Origin: Cylindrotheca closterium | Taxonomy: Eukaryota; Bacillariophyta; Bacillariophyceae; Bacillariales; Bacillariaceae | Assembly (NCBI GenBank): GCA_933822405.4 | Contig: CAKOGP040001709.1 | Span: 1 to 24,516, forward strand | Direction: 5' to 3' | DNA: 24,516 bases | Shown: positions 1 to 8,882 of the stretch, in pieces | Layout: each line of letters begins with the position of its first letter | Numbering within the stretch: the stretch's first letter is position 1 | The notes under the pieces: model-generated | The model's input: the letters and a program-made list of their open reading frames with translations, nothing else | Databases searched by the model: none | Told to the model about the DNA's origin: nothing | Made by a program: the position numbers and the translations under genes

Positions 1-916
1 GAGCTATTGAATGTCTTTCCCCAGAAAGACAGTATCTCATCACATTTCAGTCTGCAGCAACTCATTGATAATGTCAATATCAACTACAAGAGTGACATGG
101 TTGCTGAACTTGGACAATATGTTCATGTAATTGGGACGGATTCCAACAATTTGTTGGAACCCCGAAGTATCAAAGCAATTTACATTGAACCTACGAAGGG
201 ACAACGTACTGGGCACCAAGTGCTCAACCTCAATACTAAGAAGATGATTTCCCAATCCAAGGTCGTTGTACTACCCGTTACCAATCAAGTAATCCAGCGT
301 GTTGCTTGAAGCTTGGGCTGCTGCCAAAGGTGTTACTTCCATGAAATTTTTTGATAAGAAGAGAGATTTGGAGACATTTCAAGATGGCGATCAAATCGCA
401 GGAGTGGATGACACGGAACAAGGTTACTTAGAAGAAGCCTTTGATCAGGACTATGAACCTGAAAATGAAGATGAACGTGATTTCAATCTACATGGACAAT
501 TTGATGATATCAATGACTCCAAAAGAGAAGAGCTCTTGGCAGATGCAGACAATGATGTCGATGATATGCCAGAACTCACTGTCAGATTCCGTGAAAATGA
601 CGACTATGAATCAGACGACAATTTGGGTGATGAAGGCGACAAAGAGGAAGAACCTATTGTGGCCGTTTTGGATCACCATCAAGAAAATGTTGATAAAGGA
701 ACCGATGATATTGGAAGCCTCGTTACTGATCTGGAAGATCTACAAGAACCGCCAGAAGAAGAGATTGTATTTGAGCCTGAAATGCCTCAAGTAGCAAAAG
801 TCACTCGATCTGGGCAAAACGTATGCGCAAGCTGCAATGTCTGGGCTGAACCTTTCTCAAGTTCCAAAAAAACCACGAGAATGGCCTTCAAGCAGGAGTG
901 GCAGTTCTGCCAATAA
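1..916 (+). pseudogene. Ty1/copia integrase C-terminal region and acidic IN-RT linker (copy A, 5' cut by window edge)
   Basis: The frame open at the window edge encodes the part of a diatom-type copia polyprotein that follows the integrase catalytic core: a conserved LNVFPQKDSIS-type segment, then GQYVHVIG and a KVVVLPV block. It stops at 309. The continuation lies in the next frame (299-916) and begins EAWAAAKGVTSMKFF. The second copy at 6153-6545 reads through this junction in one frame, so copy A carries a 4-bp insertion near 304. From about 350 the protein is a long Asp/Glu-rich linker that normally separates integrase from reverse transcriptase. The catalytic core and gag of this copy would lie left of the window. 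The family call is from motif order; the frameshift is read directly. Confidence 0.8.
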
Positions 917-960
917 GAACAAGAATCAAGTTGCGACAAGACGCAAGCATCAAGTGAGAG

Positions 961-1398
961 TTGAAACTGTTGAAGAACAAGTTAAAATCTGGTATTCATA
1001 CAAAAGAAGGAAGTAGCAGTACTAAAGACAGTAAAGCTATCCTTGAAGCAAAGCACAATCTATATTTCCAACAGATTGGGAATGAGATGAAAGCTGATTA
1101 TGAAGAGCACGACGCTATTCTGATGGCTCGTTGCATGATTCAGATCAAGGCCAAGTTTGATACTGATGAAGGTCTGAACTTCATCCAACAGTATTACATC
1201 AATCAAGGACTTAAGAAGTCTGGTGATGATAAAAAGGATGCTGTGGATAAGGAATTGAGACAAATGCTCCTGCGAGATTGTTTCACTCCCGAATTTGTTA
1301 AAGACATGACCACTTCTGAGCGAAAGAAGGCCCAATCAGCAATGATGTTACTCGTGGAAAAGCAGTTCAAAAAGAAAATTAAAGGTCGCCTAGTATAG
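961..1398 (+). pseudogene. Ty1/copia segment leading into reverse transcriptase (copy A)
   Basis: This frame encodes the conserved entry to the copia RT: a basic stretch, a helical region, then AVDKELRQMLLRDCFTPEF and SERKKAQSAMMLLVEKQFK ending KGRLV. The same block occurs on the minus strand at 8698-8380 with high identity. There the text continues into CGGDGTCEWLSKEDTASPTA; here about 10 bp are missing after KGRLV, giving an immediate stop at 1396-1398 and a frame change. It is the N-terminal finger portion of RT. It lies between the acidic linker and the catalytic palm on the same strand, the expected copia order. Confidence 0.8.
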
Positions 1399-1399
1399 G

Positions 1400-2198
1400 A
1401 ACTTGTGAATGGTTATCGCGAGAGGACACTGCAAGTCCAACTGCGTTGCAGGAAGCAATCACCACTACTTGTGTTATTGATGCACACAAAGGTAGAGATA
1501 TAATGACGCTGGACGTGCCTAACGCTTTCATTCAAACTTATATGCCTGATGCTAAGGAAGGAGAAGATCGCGTCTACATGAAAATCACTGGCATGATGGT
1601 CCAGATATTGATTGACATGGCCCAAGAGTATCGCAAATACGTTGTATTAGAGAACGGAAAGCGAGTAATCTGTGGGCGGGTACTACGTGCTATTTATGGG
1701 ATGTTACAATCGAGCCTCCTATTCTATAATCAATTTCGAAGTGATTTGGAGGCAAAGGGATTTGTTTTCAATCCGTATGACCCGTGTGTTGCTAACAAAG
1801 TTGTTGATGAAAAACAGCAAACTATCAGATTTTATATTGACGATCTTATGTCAAGTCACATGGATTGGAAAGTAAATGACGAATTTGCTGAGTGGTTGAA
1901 CATGAGATATGGTTTGATCCAGGCATGTAAAATCGTCAGAGGAAAGATACACAGATATCTTGGAATGAAAAAGGAAAACTCAAAATCCGCATGGACAACT
2001 ATGTCAAGAACATGTTGGAAGATTTTCCTGTCAAGTTCAACAAGGATTCAAAGCAGGAAACACCAGAAAGGAAAGTTACTCAGTGCTGAGTACCGTCAGA
2101 TCTTTCATACTACTGTTGCAAGGGGACTTTATGTCTCTAAGAGAGCTCGTTTGGATATTCATCCAACAAGAGTTCGAGAACCTACAGAGTCTGATTAG
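1400..2198 (+). pseudogene. Ty1/copia reverse transcriptase catalytic region (copy A)
   Basis: From 1446 the frame reads ALQEAITTTCVIDAHKGRD, then the copia signature TLDVPNAFIQTYMP carrying the first catalytic Asp, then RAIYGMLQSSLLFYNQF and finally FYIDDLMSSH near 1830, the YxDD box with both aspartates. After RYLGMKKE (about 1970) the genuine continuation moves to another frame (KLKIRMDNYVKNMLEDF), and after a further shift IFHTTVARGLYVSKRARLDI appears around 2100-2160. The polymerase core is therefore recognisable and its active site retained, but at least two frameshifts and several stops make it non-functional. It encodes RNA-dependent DNA synthesis in the retrotransposon particle. Confidence 0.85.
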
Positions 2199-2206
2199 AA
2201 GAAGTG

Positions 2207-2460
2207 TGTTTGCATGATGCGATATTTGTTTTGTACATTGTTGTATTACGAGTCATGAAATGGATGATCAACGCATCATTTGCGGTGCATCCAGATTTCA
2301 AGAGCCATACTGGCGGCACTCTGTCCTTTGGAGGATGTGCAGCTCAAGTGATGTCAAAGAAGCATTAGCTAAACAGCAGAAGCAGTACGGAAGCGGAACC
2401 GATTGCTGTTGATGATGCTGTCACGATGATACTATGGACAAAGTTGTTTATGGAGTGACT
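2207..2460 (+). pseudogene. Ty1/copia RNase H remnant with 3' deletion (copy A)
   Basis: Fragments around 2255-2460 read NASFAVHPDFKSHTGGTLSF, then SRSSTEAE-like text and AVDDAVTMILWTKLFME, which are hallmark blocks of the copia RNase H domain. A stop at about 2366-2368 and another just after FME interrupt it. The minus-strand copy at 8262-7889 shows the missing part (QGYPIKKNILYQDNKSAIL, then YCPTDNMIAGFMTKPL). In copy A about 265 bp between ATGGAGTG and the 3' UTR are absent, so the C-terminal third of RNase H is deleted. Confidence 0.75.
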
Positions 2461-2571
2461 AGGTCAGACAAGTATGTATATGTTCAAAATGAAAATACAA
2501 AACAAAAAATAAACAGTGAATGAGAGCATATCCCATTGCTGCCAATGGTGATTGTCACAATGGCAGGAGTG
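2461..2571 (+). mobile_element. Copia 3' untranslated region and polypurine tract
   Basis: This stretch follows the RNase H remnant and abuts an LTR. It matches the reverse complement of 7782-7888, where it lies between the RNase H stop codon and the LTR, so it is the family's 3' UTR. The last ten bases, GGCAGGAGTG (2562-2571), are purine-rich and sit directly against the LTR start TGTTGGG, as expected for the plus-strand primer. The plus-strand priming role is inference from position. Confidence 0.7.
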
Positions 2572-3090
2572 TGTTGGGATATGACAAAATATGAGTTTTT
2601 ACGTTCCAAAAAGAAACTATTCAAGTACAAAGTTTTCAACATGAACGATCGGACTTGGATCGTGATGTCACGATCAGACTTTGATCGTGATGTCGGGATT
2701 CGACGCAAGTATGCCGGACGCAAGTCTGTCGGACAATCTACATCCACACAAAAAGGGAATGACCCTATACAAGTGAGATATCGATGTTGTGTACAATGCA
2801 GTAGGGAATAATACAAGATGTCCCAAAGTACTTCATTCAACACAGAATTGTCGTAGAAGTCGAATCAAGTTCTGTAAACAAGGGATTTTCCAAGGGAAAA
2901 TTGTTGAACTTACTTTTGTGATTGAATCAAACATTAATCAAATAGGAACAAATTCACTCAAAGTATACTTAGCACAGGAGAACTATTGTTGTGAAAGTGT
3001 TGTACAATCGCTTACAAATTTAGATTGCAGAGAGTTTGTTCTGAGCGCTAAAGGCACTCACGATAGAGCACATTTTGCTTTATTCTAACA
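2572..3090 (+). mobile_element. Copia LTR A (3' LTR of copy A)
   Basis: A 519-bp sequence starting TGTTGGGATATG and ending TTTATTCTAACA, giving imperfect inverted termini TGTTGGGATA / TGTTAGAATA. It matches the reverse complement of LTR B (5404-5897) almost throughout. The 25-bp length difference is accounted for by a 25-bp tandem duplication at about 2645-2695 that LTR B lacks. It is preceded by the family's polypurine tract and followed by GGGTC, one half of a 5-bp target duplication. Open frames here (2484-2843 minus, 2536-2811 plus, 2789-3088 plus) are only LTR sequence. Confidence 0.9.
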
Positions 3091-3095
3091 GGGTC
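3091..3095 (+). repeat. Target-site duplication GGGTC (left half)
   Basis: GGGTC directly follows LTR A. Its complement GACCC directly follows LTR B at 5898-5902. The undisrupted integrase copy at 7163-7190 carries this pentamer once, without an LTR, and so acts as an internal empty site. Confidence 0.8.
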
Positions 3096-3456
3096 AGTCA
3101 TCAGGTTCTGCATGGGAATACATGAGCAATAATGCACAGTGGTATCAATGCAGGTGAGAAACTTAGCATCTTTGATCTCCATGTGATCAATACAGACGGT
3201 AATTGATCGATTATTTTGATACAATGTGCACGTCTTCTTTGGAGTTGGTCTTGTTGACTTGCCTTTCAATGTAGAGGCGTCAGGTCCAAAGATTGCTTTG
3301 GCATGATTAATTGCTTCCTCAGTGATAGGACAGTCTTTGATGAGACCAGAGTGGATTGCATACTTCAGACTTTTGGTGCTTGGAGCAAAGAGTATGTGCA
3401 TTTCTTGCTTCCATCGCAGCCTTGACTTGTCTTGGAATGAATCCTTCCTTGTTCTT
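3091..3456 (-). pseudogene. Ty1/copia integrase N-terminal region
   Basis: Reading leftwards on the minus strand, the frame at 3401-3091 encodes HILFAPSTKSLKYAI, ITEEAINHAKAIFGPDAS, then ITVCIDHMEIKDAKFLTCID, the start of the integrase catalytic core with the first acidic residue of the DDE triad (CID). Codons 3' of this in the gene are replaced by LTR A: the text breaks at MTDP exactly at the GACCC target site. A frameshift near 3457 separates it from the upstream protease region. The homologous minus-strand copy at 7480-6846 continues uninterrupted through this point. Confidence 0.85.
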
Positions 3457-4212
3457 TCAAACAGTTGCCATCTTGGAGGTCATTTGGAGTCCAGCATATC
3501 CATTCTGTTTGTTTGAAGAAAGTTTGAAAATGGGTTGATTATTTAAGTTGTTTAACTGGCAAATGTACATCGCACTTGTCTCTTTGGCACCTGGTTCAAC
3601 ATTAGTTCCAGGTTGATCCAACACATACACACCCTTACAATTCACAAATCGCATCCTTCTGTTTCCATCACAATGCAGAAAAACGGCGTTGTCAGCATCA
3701 GTATCCATAGCAATGCAGTATTCTGTTGCAATCATCTCGCACATAGCAAGTGCATTGGCAATTCCATCTTCATCGTGATAAACTGGAGGCGAAAATTTTA
3801 TTAGAAAACCTTCTTTGTCGAGAACTCTGCTGCCCATGTTAGTGTGCATATCAAGTTCCTTCTCAGCATGACAGAGTCCATGCATGAGCTTAACATTACA
3901 AATGGCGGTGTTTGTACAACCACTGTCCATGATGACATGATCGCAAACCCAAATGGATCCCGTTCTCTTCTGCGGCTTTGGATATACTGCAGACCTTGAT
4001 CTGCTTCAGTAGCAAGATCAGGCACTAGCATAGTGCCAGTTGGCTTGAAGTTCAACATTTGTCATACCAGCAGGACATGAAATAAGATAGACATCATTGT
4101 CATTCTCATCCTTTCCCTTGATAGCATTGTGGAAGACATTTGAGGTATTGTAATAGCCAGTCTTCACAACCTGCGGAGTTTGAGCTTGATTAGCATCAAA
4201 TCCTTGGCGCAC
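3457..4212 (-). pseudogene. Ty1/copia protease and pre-integrase region
   Basis: The frame starting at 3930 opens with MDSGCTNTAICN, the D-S-G active-site motif of a copia aspartic protease, and continues through a pre-integrase region (RMRFVNCKGVYVLDQPG) to 3457. Upstream frames (4212-4018 and 4058-3801) hold the spacer between gag and protease, split by frameshifts. The protease would process the Gag-Pol polyprotein in the particle. The active-site triad is present, but the frameshifts on both sides mean no polyprotein can be made. Confidence 0.75.
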
Positions 4213-5322
4213 TTGAGCATGCCTTGATGGCCGAGTTGCATTCCGCTGAACGCAATTTCACCATTAGCATCCATTGAGTAAGGAACAGTCACAGTGCCAC
4301 CAACTTGCGTTGGAATCTGCATGAGCTGCATCTCCAAAGGAGCTTGCATCATTTGATTACCTGTAGTACCAGCAAGTTGCAAAGGTGTGTTAACGCTTCC
4401 TGCAACACTCGATTCTCCACTTGTGGATGCTGAAGTTCCAGGAACTATAGCTGGAACAGTAGCTGGGATAGTTGCTCCAATCTGATTAAGATTGACCTTC
4501 TTCCCATAGTCAACATAATGATCCTGATTCTTCCATTGGATCTTTGGTAGCAGTCTGCCTGGGCATTTTGGAGACATATGGTCTTTGTTGCCACATACAT
4601 AACATGCTGCCTTCTTCTTTCTATCCTTTGGTTTTTCTTTTCCTTTGTTACCTTTACCTTCTTTTTCTTTGGTAGAGGTTCACTCCCGGATTTTTACTCA
4701 CTTCCATGTGAATCTTCAACATATCTTGTGCTTTGCTGACCGTCTTTGGATAATAATCCACTTCCCTGCAATAGTTCGTCTGAAGATCCAGCATCAGAGA
4801 AGCTGTTCTCCTTTGATTGCAGTTGTGCAGAAACCGTATCGCAAGAACGGCTTCAAAGATATCATCCTTGAACTTGTTTTGAGCAGCAGTATTGGTGCTA
4901 GCAATAGCAGCATACGCTTTTGTCTTGACTGCAAAAAAAAACTGTCTGTTTGTCTTAAAGTAGGCTGATCTTTGCATGTTCTCGTCAAGCTTTGCAGAAT
5001 AGAAAATCTTGTTTTGGGCCATCTCTGTTTGTCTTGCAACAACTTCAGTTTGAACTTGAGCATCCAATTTTGGTGCAATTGAATCAAAGTCGATTGACTT
5101 TCCATCTCAAATCGATTCTACCATGTCTTTGGAGCACTTCATTCCAGAAGCTTGGACATAGTCAATCAGTCTTTCTTTGGCATCTTAGTAAGAAAATCTT
5201 ACCCTTCCATCATTTTCATCCTTTGTTGAAAATAGATGTTTCACAACCTTTCAACTTGGATTGTGCTTGACTTTCTGAGGAGTCACACGTCCTCTTCCAC
5301 CACCAGATGAACAACGTCCCAT
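4164..5322 (-). pseudogene. Ty1/copia gag (nucleocapsid) with in-frame stops
   Basis: The likely start is the ATG at 5322, encoding MGRCSSGGGRGRVTPQKV. The same frame runs on with three stops before about 5100 and then an open stretch at 5067-4654. After a frameshift the frame at about 4640-4164 carries a lysine-rich block and the zinc knuckle CYVCGNKDHMSPKC (C-X2-C-X4-H-X4-C, near 4603-4562), followed by a Thr/Ala/Val-rich and Met/Gln-rich tail. The zinc knuckle identifies gag; it binds element RNA in the particle. It lies immediately downstream, on the same strand, of LTR B, the expected 5' LTR-gag order. Confidence 0.8.
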
Positions 5323-5403
5323 TGTAAACGAATCACTCACTCCTTTGTAGATAAGGCAGTGCTGTTCTTGACGTAATTTCTTTTGTTGCCTTTTGTGATT
5401 GAA
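5323..5403 (-). mobile_element. Copia leader between 5' LTR and gag
   Basis: Short untranslated leader between the inner edge of LTR B and the gag ATG. A primer-binding site should begin next to the LTR; the first bases there on the minus strand are TTCAATCACAAAAGGC, which I do not recognise as the usual initiator-Met complement. The priming tRNA is unassigned. Confidence 0.5.
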
Positions 5404-5897
5404 TGTTAGAATAAAGCAAAATGTGCTCTATCGTGAGTGCCTTTAGCGCTCAGCTCAAACTCTCTGCAATCTAAATTTGTAATCAACTATACAACACTTT
5501 CACAACAATAGTTCTCCTGTGCTAAGTATACTTTGAGTGAATGTGTTCCTATTTGATTAATGTTTGATTCAATCACAAAAGTAAGTTCAACAATTTTCCC
5601 TTGGAAAATCCCTTGTTTACAGAACTTGATTCGACTTCTACGACAATTCTGTGTTGAATGAAGTACTTTGGGACATCTTGTATTATTCCCTACTGCATTG
5701 TACACAACATCGATATCTCACTTGTATAGGGTCATTCCCTTTTTGTGTGGATGTAGATTGTCCGACAGACTTGCGTCCGGCATACTTGCGTCGAATCCCG
5801 ACATCACGATCAAAGTCTGATCGTACGTGTCAAAAACTTTGTACTTGAATAGTTTCTTTTTGGAATATAAAAACTCATATTTTGTCATATCCCAACA
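5404..5897 (-). mobile_element. Copia LTR B (5' LTR)
   Basis: A 494-bp LTR in minus orientation. The plus strand reads TGTTAGAATAAAGC at 5404 and CATATCCCAACA at 5897, the complement of the termini of LTR A. Sequence is nearly the same as LTR A apart from point differences and the missing 25-bp duplication. Gag follows on its inner side; the outer side carries the target-site half GACCC and then integrase sequence on the plus strand. Confidence 0.9.
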
Positions 5898-5902
5898 GAC
5901 CC
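5898..5902 (+). repeat. Target-site duplication GACCC (right half)
   Basis: Complement of the GGGTC next to LTR A. Integrase sequence resumes immediately afterwards (DPVFAALDKIFRRYNKAG), as if an LTR element had been dropped into an integrase gene at this site. Confidence 0.8.
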
Positions 5903-6224
5903 TGTATTTGCAGCATTGGATAAGATATTCCGCCGCTACAACAAGGCAGGCTTTCAAGTCAAGATCATCACGTGTGATCTGGCGTTCATTCCACTCACTG
6001 ATGATATGCTAGACGATATGGGTGTTACTATTGGCCTGACTGCAGCTGGAGACCATGAGCCAACCAAAACAATAGGACGCTGAAAGAAAGAGTCAGAGTA
6101 GCTCTTGCACGATTACCCTACAAAGTGGTCCCAAAAGTGATCACTGAATGTCTTGGACGTTGAGCCGCCAAGCTATTTCAGTCTGCAGCAACTCATTGAT
6201 AATGTCAATATCAACTACAAGAGT
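5898..6224 (+). repeat. Left arm of integrase inverted duplication
   Basis: This 327-bp arm is the approximate reverse complement of 6846-7179 (334 bp). The 7-bp length difference is the catalytic-Glu deletion. The arms are separated by 621 bp of linker sequence. Confidence 0.8.
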
Positions 6225-6845
6225 GACATGGTTGCTGAACTTGGCCAATATGTTCATGCAATTGGGACAGATTCCAACAATTCAATGGAACCCCAAAGTA
6301 TCAAAGCAATTGACATTGAACCTACAAAGGGACAACGTACTGGGCACCGAGTGCTCAACCTCAATACTAAGAAGATGATTTCCCGACCCAAGGTCGTTGT
6401 ACTACCCGTTACTGACCAAGTAATCCAGCGTGTTGAAGCTTGGGCTGCTGCCAAAGGTGTTACTTCCATGAAGTTCTTTGAGATTTGGAGACATTTCAAG
6501 ATGGCGATTAAATTGCAGTGGATGACACGGAACAAGGTCAATTAGAAGAAGCCTTTGATCAGGACTATGACCCTGAAGATGAAGATGAACATGATTTCAA
6601 TCTACTTGGACAATTCAATGATATTGATGACTTTGAAAGAGAAGAGCTCTTGGGAGATGCAGACAATGATGTCGATGATATGCCAGAACTCACTTTCAGA
6701 TTCTAAGGAGATGATGACTATGAATCAGATGACGACGATTTGGGTGATGAAGGCAATGAAGAGGAAGAACCTATTGTGGCCGATTTGGAGGAACCAATGA
6801 TATTGGGAGCCACATTACTGATCTGGAGGACCTACAAGAACCGCC

Positions 6846-7179
6846 ACTCTTGTAGTTGATATTGACATTATCAATGAGTTGCTGCAGACTGAAATAGCTT
6901 GGCGGCTCAACGTCCAAGACATTCAGTGATCACTTTTGGGACCACTTTGTAGGGTAATCGTGCAAGAGCTACTCTGACTCTTTCTTTCAGCATCCTATTG
7001 TTTTGCTCAGCGGTAGGCTCGTGGTCTCCAGCTACAGTCGGGCCAATAGTAACACCCATATTGTCTAGCATATCATCCGTTAGAGGAATGAATGCCCGAT
7101 CACACTTGATCATCTTCAATTGAAAGCCTGCCTTGTTGTAGCGGCGGAATATCTTATCCAATGCTGCAAATACAGGGTC
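6846..7179 (-). repeat. Right arm of integrase inverted duplication
   Basis: Begins ACTCTTGTAGTTG at 6846, complement of the left arm's end at 6224, and pairs through to the GGGTC empty target site at 7175-7179. It shares the 38-bp deletion with the left arm, which places the duplication after that deletion. Confidence 0.8.
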
Positions 7180-7485
7180 AGTCTTCAGGTTCTGCATGGG
7201 AATACATGAGCAATAATGCACAGTGGTATCAATGCAGGTGAGAAACTTAGCATCTTTGATCTCCATGTGATCAATTCAGACGGTAATTGATCGATTATTT
7301 TGATACAATGTGCACGTCTTCTTCGGAGTTGGTCTTGTTGACTTGCCTTTCAATGTAGAGGCATCAGGTCCAAAGATTGCTTCGGCATGATTGATTGCTT
7401 CCTCAGTGATAGGACAGTTCTTGATGAGACCAGATTGGATTGCATACTTCAGACTCTTGGTGCTTGGAGCATTGAGTATGTGCAA
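6846..7485 (-). pseudogene. Ty1/copia integrase (copy C)
   Basis: On the minus strand the reading runs HILNAPSTKSLKYAI, EEAINHAEAIFGPDAS, then a stop in place of the Cys that precedes the first catalytic Asp (TGT to TGA near 7276). It continues from 7266 as MEIKDAKFLTCID, IKCDRAFIPL (second Asp) and GDHEPTAEQNNRMLKERVR (catalytic Glu), ending ECLGR-stop. Apart from the one nonsense change, the catalytic triad of this integrase is complete, making it the best reference copy of the domain in the window. The reading breaks at 6846 into the head-to-head copy B. Confidence 0.85.
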
Positions 7486-7611
7486 TTCCCCTCTGAATAC
7501 CCAAACATTACCTAGCAATAGGACACGGGGCCATGCGTGCAAGACTGGGCTGAACAGTGCCGTGCTAAATAGCGGTGGACGTATGCCTGGCCTACACAAG
7601 CGTGTGGGACT
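7486..7611. other. Unclassified 126-bp filler between integrase and truncated LTR
   Basis: Similarity to the integrase copies ends at about 7485 and similarity to the LTR starts at about 7612. The sequence between has no counterpart that I can find elsewhere in the window and no recognisable motif. It may be filler from a rearrangement or part of a divergent LTR. Confidence 0.4.
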
Positions 7612-7781
7612 GGGATCATTCCCATTTTGTGTGGATACAGATTGTCCGACACACTTGTGTCTGGCATACTTCCGTCAAATCCCGACATCAAGATCAAAGC
7701 TCGATCGTACATGTCAAAAACTTCTTACTTGAATAGTTTCTTTTTGGAACGTAAAAACTCATATTTTGTCATATCCCAACA
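7612..7781 (-). mobile_element. Copia LTR C, truncated
   Basis: The plus strand ends CATATCCCAACA at 7781, the complement of the LTR start TGTTGGGATATG, and matches roughly the first 170 bp of LTRs A and B. The remaining two thirds are missing, replaced by unrelated sequence. The family's 3' UTR and polypurine tract abut it on the right, so it was a 3' LTR. Confidence 0.8.
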
Positions 7782-7888
7782 CACTCCTGCCATTGTGACA
7801 ATCACCATTGGCAGCAATGGGACATGCTCTCATTCACTGTTTATTTTGTTTTGTATTTTCATTTTGAAAATATACGTACTTGTCTGAC
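7782..7888 (-). mobile_element. Copia 3' UTR and polypurine tract (copy C)
   Basis: Lies between the RNase H stop codon (7889-7891) and LTR C on the minus strand. It matches 2461-2571 with few changes, including the terminal GGCAGGAGTG purine tract. Confidence 0.7.
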
Positions 7889-8698
7889 CTATTTCTGTGG
7901 ACCAAGAATCAGATCCCTGAACCTGCAAAACTTCTCACCTTGCAATGGCTTGGTCATGAAACCTGCAATCATATTGTCAGTTGGACAGTATTTGATCTTA
8001 ACATTCCCTCTCTCAACTTGACTGTGATGAAGAAATAACGAATATTGATAGCTCACCTTCTTTTGCCCGCACTCTTGGGACCATTCTCTTCCAGTAGAAT
8101 TGCACTTTTGTTATCCTGATACAAGATATTCTTCTTGATCGGATACCCTTGCCACTCCATGAACAACTTTGTCCATAGTATCATCATGACAACATCATCA
8201 ACAGCAATCAGTTCCGCTTCCGTACTGCTTCTGCTGTTTAGCTTTTGTTTCTTCAACTTCACTTGAGCTGCACCTCCTCCAAAGGACAGAGTGCCGCCAG
8301 TGTGGCTCTTGAAATCCGTTAGGCACGTCCATCGTCATTATATCTCTACCTTTGTGTGCATCAATAACACAAGTAGTGGTGATTGCTTCTTGCAAAGCAG
8401 TTGGACTTGCAGTGTCCTCTTTTGATAACCATTCACAAGTTCCATCGCCTCCACATACTAGGCGACCTTTAATTGTCTTTTCGAATTGCTTCTCCGCAAG
8501 TAACATCATCGCTGATTGTGCCTTCTTTTGCTCAGACGCGGTTGTGTCTTTAACATATTCCGGAGTGAAACAATCTCTCAGGAGCATTTGTCTCAATTCC
8601 TTATCCACAGCATCCTTTCCATCATCATCAAACTTCACTATTACCAACTCTAATGTTCTGGTCTGGAGATACAGGTTCAAGTGTAGCTTGTGCGTCAC
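7889..8698 (-). pseudogene. Ty1/copia RT fragment fused to RNase H by internal deletion (copy C)
   Basis: The minus frame starting at 8698 carries the RT entry block (AVDKELRQMLLRDCFTPEY, SEQKKAQSAMMLLAEKQF, KGRLVCGGDGTCEWLSKEDT) up to MTMDVPN and then jumps at about 8320 to RNase H text. The same points in copy A are about 770 bp apart, so the entire catalytic palm including the YIDD box has been deleted. After a frameshift near 8262 the RNase H domain is well preserved: LNSRSSTEAELIAVDD, MILWTKLFMEWQGYPIKKNI, LYQDNKSAILLEENG, then in other frames KIKYCPTDNMIAGFMTKPL and LILGPQK-stop. This copy cannot make a polymerase. Confidence 0.85.
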
Positions 8699-8882
8699 AG
8701 CTACACACTGGCCATTAACTTAGCGTAGAAAAGAACTGAGTCAGCAGTTATCTAATGAATCATAGGATTTGTCTGGGTAAGTGATGGATCATCGCTCTTC
8801 TCACTGCATGGGTTTTACTTTAATTGATATACCGGAAGACCAACTTGAAGAAACTAGTCAGCTATAGGCTTTTAGTCTAATT

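Larger units (their letters stand above)
5898..6845 (+). pseudogene. Ty1/copia integrase core, C-terminus and acidic linker (copy B)
   Basis: The plus frame resumes integrase after the target site: DPVFAALDKIFRR, then the second catalytic Asp region (ITCDLAFIPL), then GDHEPTKTIGR and a stop. Relative to the minus-strand copy at 6846-7179, 7 bp are missing exactly where that copy reads PTAEQNNR, so the catalytic Glu is lost and the frame broken. A 38-bp deletion near 6170 removes the segment that opens copy A. From 6153 to 6545 the C-terminal domain is open (GQYVHAIG, KVVVLPVTDQ), then the acidic linker (6518-6706, 62 aa) ends in a stop. At 6845 it turns abruptly into the opposite strand. Confidence 0.85.

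Noticed and set aside
2484..3088. Three overlapping open frames on both strands (119, 91 and 99 codons)
   Set aside because: They lie inside LTR A and recur in LTR B; they are non-coding LTR sequence open by chance.
2572..5897. Alternative model: inversion by recombination between a 5' LTR at 2572 and a solo LTR at 5404
   Set aside because: The polypurine tract and 3' UTR directly before LTR A, matched by copy C, show it is a 3' LTR, which fits nested insertion plus crossover in the coding region better.
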